This document shows positions 61,323 to 64,000 of a stretch of DNA of 64,000 nt, piece after piece (the stretch's first letter is position 1; each line of letters starts with the position of its first letter). This stretch comes from Nocardiopsis sp. N85. Lineage in GTDB: Bacteria; Actinomycetota; Actinomycetes; Streptosporangiales; Streptosporangiaceae. The notes under the pieces are model-generated. The model saw nothing but the letters and a program-made list of their open reading frames with translations. It was not told the DNA's origin and did no database searches. The stretch spans positions 185,673-249,672 of the forward strand of contig NZ_JARBUT010000010.1 in the NCBI RefSeq assembly GCF_028882275.1, written 5' to 3'. Both the position numbers and the translations under genes were made by a program.

Positions 61323-62812
61323 ACGGCCTCCTCGTCGCCGGGACCACCTCCGACGCCGGCAAGAGCGTGGTCACCACCGGCCTGTGCCGGGCCTTCGCGC
61401 GCCGCGGCGTGCGGGTCGCCCCGTACAAGGCGCAGAACATGTCCAACAACTCCATGGTGTGCCCGGGCCCGGACGGCCGTCCGGCGGAGATCGGCCGGGC
61501 CCAGTGGGTGCAGGCGCTGGCCGCGCGCGCCGAACCGGAGCCGGCCATGAACCCGGTGCTGCTCAAGCCCGGCGGCGACCGGCGCAGCCACGCCGTGCTG
61601 CTCGGACACCCCGCCGGGGAGGTGTCGTCCTCGGACTGGGAGGCGGGACGGCGTCACCTGGCGAAGGCCGCGCACGCCGCGTTCGACGACCTGGCGGCCC
61701 GCTACGAGGTCGTCGTCGCCGAGGGGGCGGGCAGCCCCGCCGAGATCAACCTGCGGGCGGGCGACTACGTCAACATGGGGCTGGCCCGGCACGCGGGGAT
61801 GCCCGTGGTGGTGGTCGGCGACATCGACCGGGGCGGGGTGTTCGCCGCGATGTACGGGACGGTGGCGCTGCTGGAGTCCGCCGACCAGGCCCTGATCGCC
61901 GGTTTCGTGGTCAACAAGTTCCGGGGCGACCACGCCCTGCTCCAGCCGGGCCTGGACGGCCTCGAACGGATCACCGGCCGCCGGGTGTTCGGGACCCTGC
62001 CGTGGGACCCCGGGCTGTGGCTGGACTCCGAGGACGCCCTCGACCTGGAGGGGCGGCGGGCCGGCGGGCGGGCGGCGCCCGGGGCGGTGGCGCGGGTGGC
62101 CGTGGTACGCCTGCCCCGGATCAGCAACTTCACCGACGTGGACGCGCTCGGCCTGGAACCCGGGCTCGACGTGGTCTTCGCCTCCGGCCCGCGCGACATC
62201 GCCGACGCCGACCTCGTGGTGCTGCCCGGCACCCGTGCCACCCTCGCCGACCTGGCCTGGCTGCGTTCGCGCGGGCTGGACGAGGCGATCACCGAGCACG
62301 TCCGCCGGGGGCGGCCGCTCCTCGGTGTCTGCGGGGGGTTCCAGATGCTCGGGCGCGTCGTCACCGACCCCGAGGGGGTCGAGGCCGCGCCGGGCTCGTC
62401 GGCGGAGGGTCTGGGGCTCCTCGACGTGCGCACCGACTTCACCGCCGACAAGACCCTCCGCCTGCCCGAGGGTGAGGCGCTGGGCGCGCCCGCGAGCGGC
62501 TACGAGATCCACCACGGCCGGATCACGGTGGGCGGGGGCGCGGAGGAGTTCCTGGGCGGAGCGCGTTCGGGCGAGGTCTTCGGCACCATGTGGCACGGCA
62601 GTCTGGAGGGCGACGCCTTCCGGGCCGCCTTCCTCGCCCGGACCTTGGGGTACGGGCCCTCCGGGGTGGACTTCTCCGCCGCGCGCGAGCGGCGCATGGA
62701 CCTGCTCGCCGACCTCGTGGAACGCCACCTGGACGTCGACGCGCTGCTGGAACTGGCCCGGGAGGGGTCTCCCGCCGGACTCCCCCTGCTCGGCCAGGAA
62801 CCCGTCCGATGA
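61319..62812 (+). CDS. cobQ: Cobyric acid synthase CobQ
   Basis: A 497-residue glutamine amidotransferase. The N-terminal dethiobiotin-synthetase-like domain starts [20 protein letters not shown], with [12 protein letters not shown]. The C-terminal GATase domain has [10 protein letters not shown] (catalytic Cys) and GYEIHHGR, with the catalytic His in [12 protein letters not shown]. It amidates the b, d, e and g side chains of adenosylcobyrinic a,c-diamide. The GTG at 61319 overlaps the cobF stop. Confidence 0.95.
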   Translation: MNGLLVAGTTSDAGKSVVTTGLCRAFARRGVRVAPYKAQNMSNNSMVCPGPDGRPAEIGRAQWVQALAARAEPEPAMNPVLLKPGGDRRSHAVLLGHPAGEVSSSDWEAGRRHLAKAAHAAFDDLAARYEVVVAEGAGSPAEINLRAGDYVNMGLARHAGMPVVVVGDIDRGGVFAAMYGTVALLESADQALIAGFVVNKFRGDHALLQPGLDGLERITGRRVFGTLPWDPGLWLDSEDALDLEGRRAGGRAAPGAVARVAVVRLPRISNFTDVDALGLEPGLDVVFASGPRDIADADLVVLPGTRATLADLAWLRSRGLDEAITEHVRRGRPLLGVCGGFQMLGRVVTDPEGVEAAPGSSAEGLGLLDVRTDFTADKTLRLPEGEALGAPASGYEIHHGRITVGGGAEEFLGGARSGEVFGTMWHGSLEGDAFRAAFLARTLGYGPSGVDFSAARERRMDLLADLVERHLDVDALLELAREGSPAGLPLLGQEPVR

Positions 62813-63528
62813 GACTCCTGCTGCTGGGCGGCACGTCCGAGGCCCGTGAGCTGGCCGCCCTGCTGGTCGAGGCGGGCGTGGACGTGACCACGTCGCTGGC
62901 CGGGCGGGTGGCCAGGCCGCGCCTGCCGGTGGGCGGGGTGCGGATCGGCGGGTTCGGCGGGGTGGCCGGACTGCGGGCGGCGCTGACCGACTACGACGCG
63001 GTCGTGGACGCCACCCACCCCTTCGCGCTCGGCATGACCGCCAACGCGGCGGCCGCCTGCACGGACCTGCCGCTGCTGCGGTTGGAGCGGCCGGGGTGGG
63101 AGCCGGACCCGGCCTGGCACTACGCCGACACCCACGAGGAGGCGGCGGAGGCGGCGGCCGGGCTCGGCGGGCGGCCGTTCGTGACGGTCGGCCGCCAGGA
63201 GCTGGCCCGCTTCGTGCCCTCCCTGGGAGAGCGCGCGGTGCTGGCCCGGGTGGTGGACGTGCCCGAGCTCGAACTCCCCGGCGCCTGGCGGCTGCTGACC
63301 AGCCGAGGGCCGTATCACCTGGAGGGTGAGCTGGAGCTGATGGCAGGGCACCGGGCGGACGTACTCGTCACGAAGGACTCCGGGGGTACCTACACCTGGC
63401 CGAAGATGGCGGCCGCGGAGCGGTTGGGAGTCCCGGTCGTGGTGGTGCGGCGTCCACCGGGCCCGCAGGGTGTGCCCACCGTGCACGGGGTGGCGGACGC
63501 CTTCGACTGGGTGGCCGGTCTGGGGTGA
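62809..63528 (+). CDS. cobK: Precorrin-6A reductase CobK
   Basis: A 239-residue reductase with N-terminal [36 protein letters not shown] and the near-C-terminal '[20 protein letters not shown]', all standard for CobK/CbiJ. It uses NADPH to reduce precorrin-6A to 6B. The ATG at 62809 overlaps the cobQ stop. It is the last gene of the operon in view. Confidence 0.93.
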   Translation: MRLLLLGGTSEARELAALLVEAGVDVTTSLAGRVARPRLPVGGVRIGGFGGVAGLRAALTDYDAVVDATHPFALGMTANAAAACTDLPLLRLERPGWEPDPAWHYADTHEEAAEAAAGLGGRPFVTVGRQELARFVPSLGERAVLARVVDVPELELPGAWRLLTSRGPYHLEGELELMAGHRADVLVTKDSGGTYTWPKMAAAERLGVPVVVVRRPPGPQGVPTVHGVADAFDWVAGLG

Positions 63529-63559
63529 GCGAAGGCCGTCGGTCCGTGTTCGGTGGCTG

Positions 63560-63765
63560 TCAGCGGACGGACCGCTTCTTCAGCCCGTCGGTGTCCGGGG
63601 TCATCCCGGTACCGGGGATCCCGGACTTGTCGCGGTGGAGGTGCCTCGACCTGTCCTGGTGTTCACCGCGTTCGGGCCGTGAGTGGACCACCGGGGCGTT
63701 CGTGTCACGGTCCACCAGCAGGTAGGTGGGAATTCCGGTGGCGGCGTGGACGGCGGGTCGACGGC
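63560..63765 (-). pseudogene. Uma2-family endonuclease C-terminal remnant
   Basis: The minus strand, ending at a TGA at 63560-63562, reads AVHAATGIPTYLLVDRDTNA, then PVVHSRPERGEHQD and MTPDTDGLKKRSVR. This is the tail of the PD-(D/E)XK-like Uma2 (DUF820) family ('YAAAGIPxYLLVD'), but the catalytic core upstream is missing. Uma2 copies are numerous in actinomycetes; this is a fragment. Confidence 0.55.
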
Positions 63766-63825
63766 TATCGGGAAGGGGGAGAGAGGTCGGGCCGGTAGGC
63801 GCCTCCCGGCCTTCGCCCGGACAGC

Positions 63826-63872
63826 CCGCCCGGCCCGGCCAAGCCCATCAGTTACCGCCCGGCCCGGCCAAG
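63826..63872. repeat. Short direct repeat pair
   Basis: CCGCCCGGCCCGGCCAAG occurs at 63826-63843 and again at 63855-63872, spaced 11 bp. Nothing coding is seen in 63766-63938. Confidence 0.7.
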
Positions 63873-63938
63873 TCCGAAACCCCCTCACGCCCAAAACCCT
63901 GCCCCTGAGTGTCCGCTGCTTCCGAAACCGCTGTATCC

Positions 63939-64000
63939 CCGTGATCTTGCTACCAGAGGCAACCTCGGCGCCGAGGTTGCCTCTGGTAGCAAGATCACGG
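63939..64000. repeat. Perfect 62-bp loopless palindrome at the right edge
   Basis: The 31-bp arms 63939-63969 and 63970-64000 are exact reverse complements with no spacer, reaching the last base of the window; the palindrome may extend further to the right only if 63938 and beyond also match. It lies 410 bp after cobK. It could be a terminator between convergent genes or a dispersed palindromic repeat. Confidence 0.85.

Noticed and set aside
63826..63872. Start of a CRISPR or repeat array
   Set aside because: Only two copies, 11-bp spacing, simple GC-rich content.
1..64000. tRNA or rRNA genes
   Set aside because: No cloverleaf with a GGTTCGA-type T-loop and matching acceptor stem, and no rRNA signature, was seen by eye; a tRNAscan-SE run would settle it.

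Overview
This is a very GC-rich actinobacterial window (genes packed in ATGA/GTGA-overlapping operons, GTG starts common). Gene content points to a filamentous actinomycete, possibly Nocardiopsaceae-like; that placement is inference, because no 16S or other marker gene is present.

Left half (1-38 kb): a zinc-deprivation island built around a nonribosomal metallophore. Five near-identical AT-rich palindromes of the Zur-box type (3.37, 3.48, 32.05, 35.90 and 35.99 kb) stand in front of all main units: a metal-complex ABC importer (329-3281, minus); a degenerate COG0523 gene with cysteine-free ribosomal proteins S18, L28 and S14 (3519-5470, plus); a roughly 26 kb minus-strand operon (32014 down to 6211) with two NRPSs, a saccharopine-dehydrogenase-like reductase, a thiazolinyl-imine reductase, a thioesterase, a methyltransferase, two YbtP/YbtQ-like ABC proteins, a P450 with its ferredoxin, and a Nik/Opp-type importer; an aryl-AMP ligase (32133-33740, plus); and a second methyltransferase with an intact COG0523 zinc GTPase (36045-37995, plus). 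A zur-like gene (35236-35682) heads an operon with a 2,3-dihydro-DHB dehydrogenase and an isochorismatase. The architecture resembles the Zur-linked coelibactin locus of Streptomyces coelicolor, but the starter enzymes indicate 2,3-dihydroxybenzoate rather than salicylate. Predicted line: DHB-ArCP / Cy-A-T / Cy-A(Cys)-T // Cy-A(Cys)-MT-T-TE. No isochorismate synthase lies in the window. A histidine-rich duplicated protein (5600-5911) adds a probable zinc-binding partner.

Middle (38-53 kb): accessory and partly decayed. A Baeyer-Villiger-type monooxygenase/hydrolase pair stands divergent to a PucR-like regulator. Then follow IS remnants (ISL3, IS256, IS5-like), a small P-loop kinase, and an ECF41 sigma module (sigma gene, AhpD-like protein, FAD oxidoreductase) carrying three copies of a GTCACA-N16-CGTC promoter. 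Broken genes (MOSC, TPR, luciferase-like monooxygenase, NB-ARC/TPR) fill 46.9-49 kb. After that come a small membrane protein, RidA divergent from a TetR regulator with a perfect palindrome between them, a DUF892 protein, an internally deleted ABC transporter and a small secreted protein.

Right (53.6-63.5 kb): two cobalamin riboswitches control a BtuFCD-type uptake operon and an overlapping cobN-cobF-cobQ-cobK operon of the aerobic cobalamin pathway. The window ends with a Uma2-like gene remnant and a perfect 62-bp palindrome.
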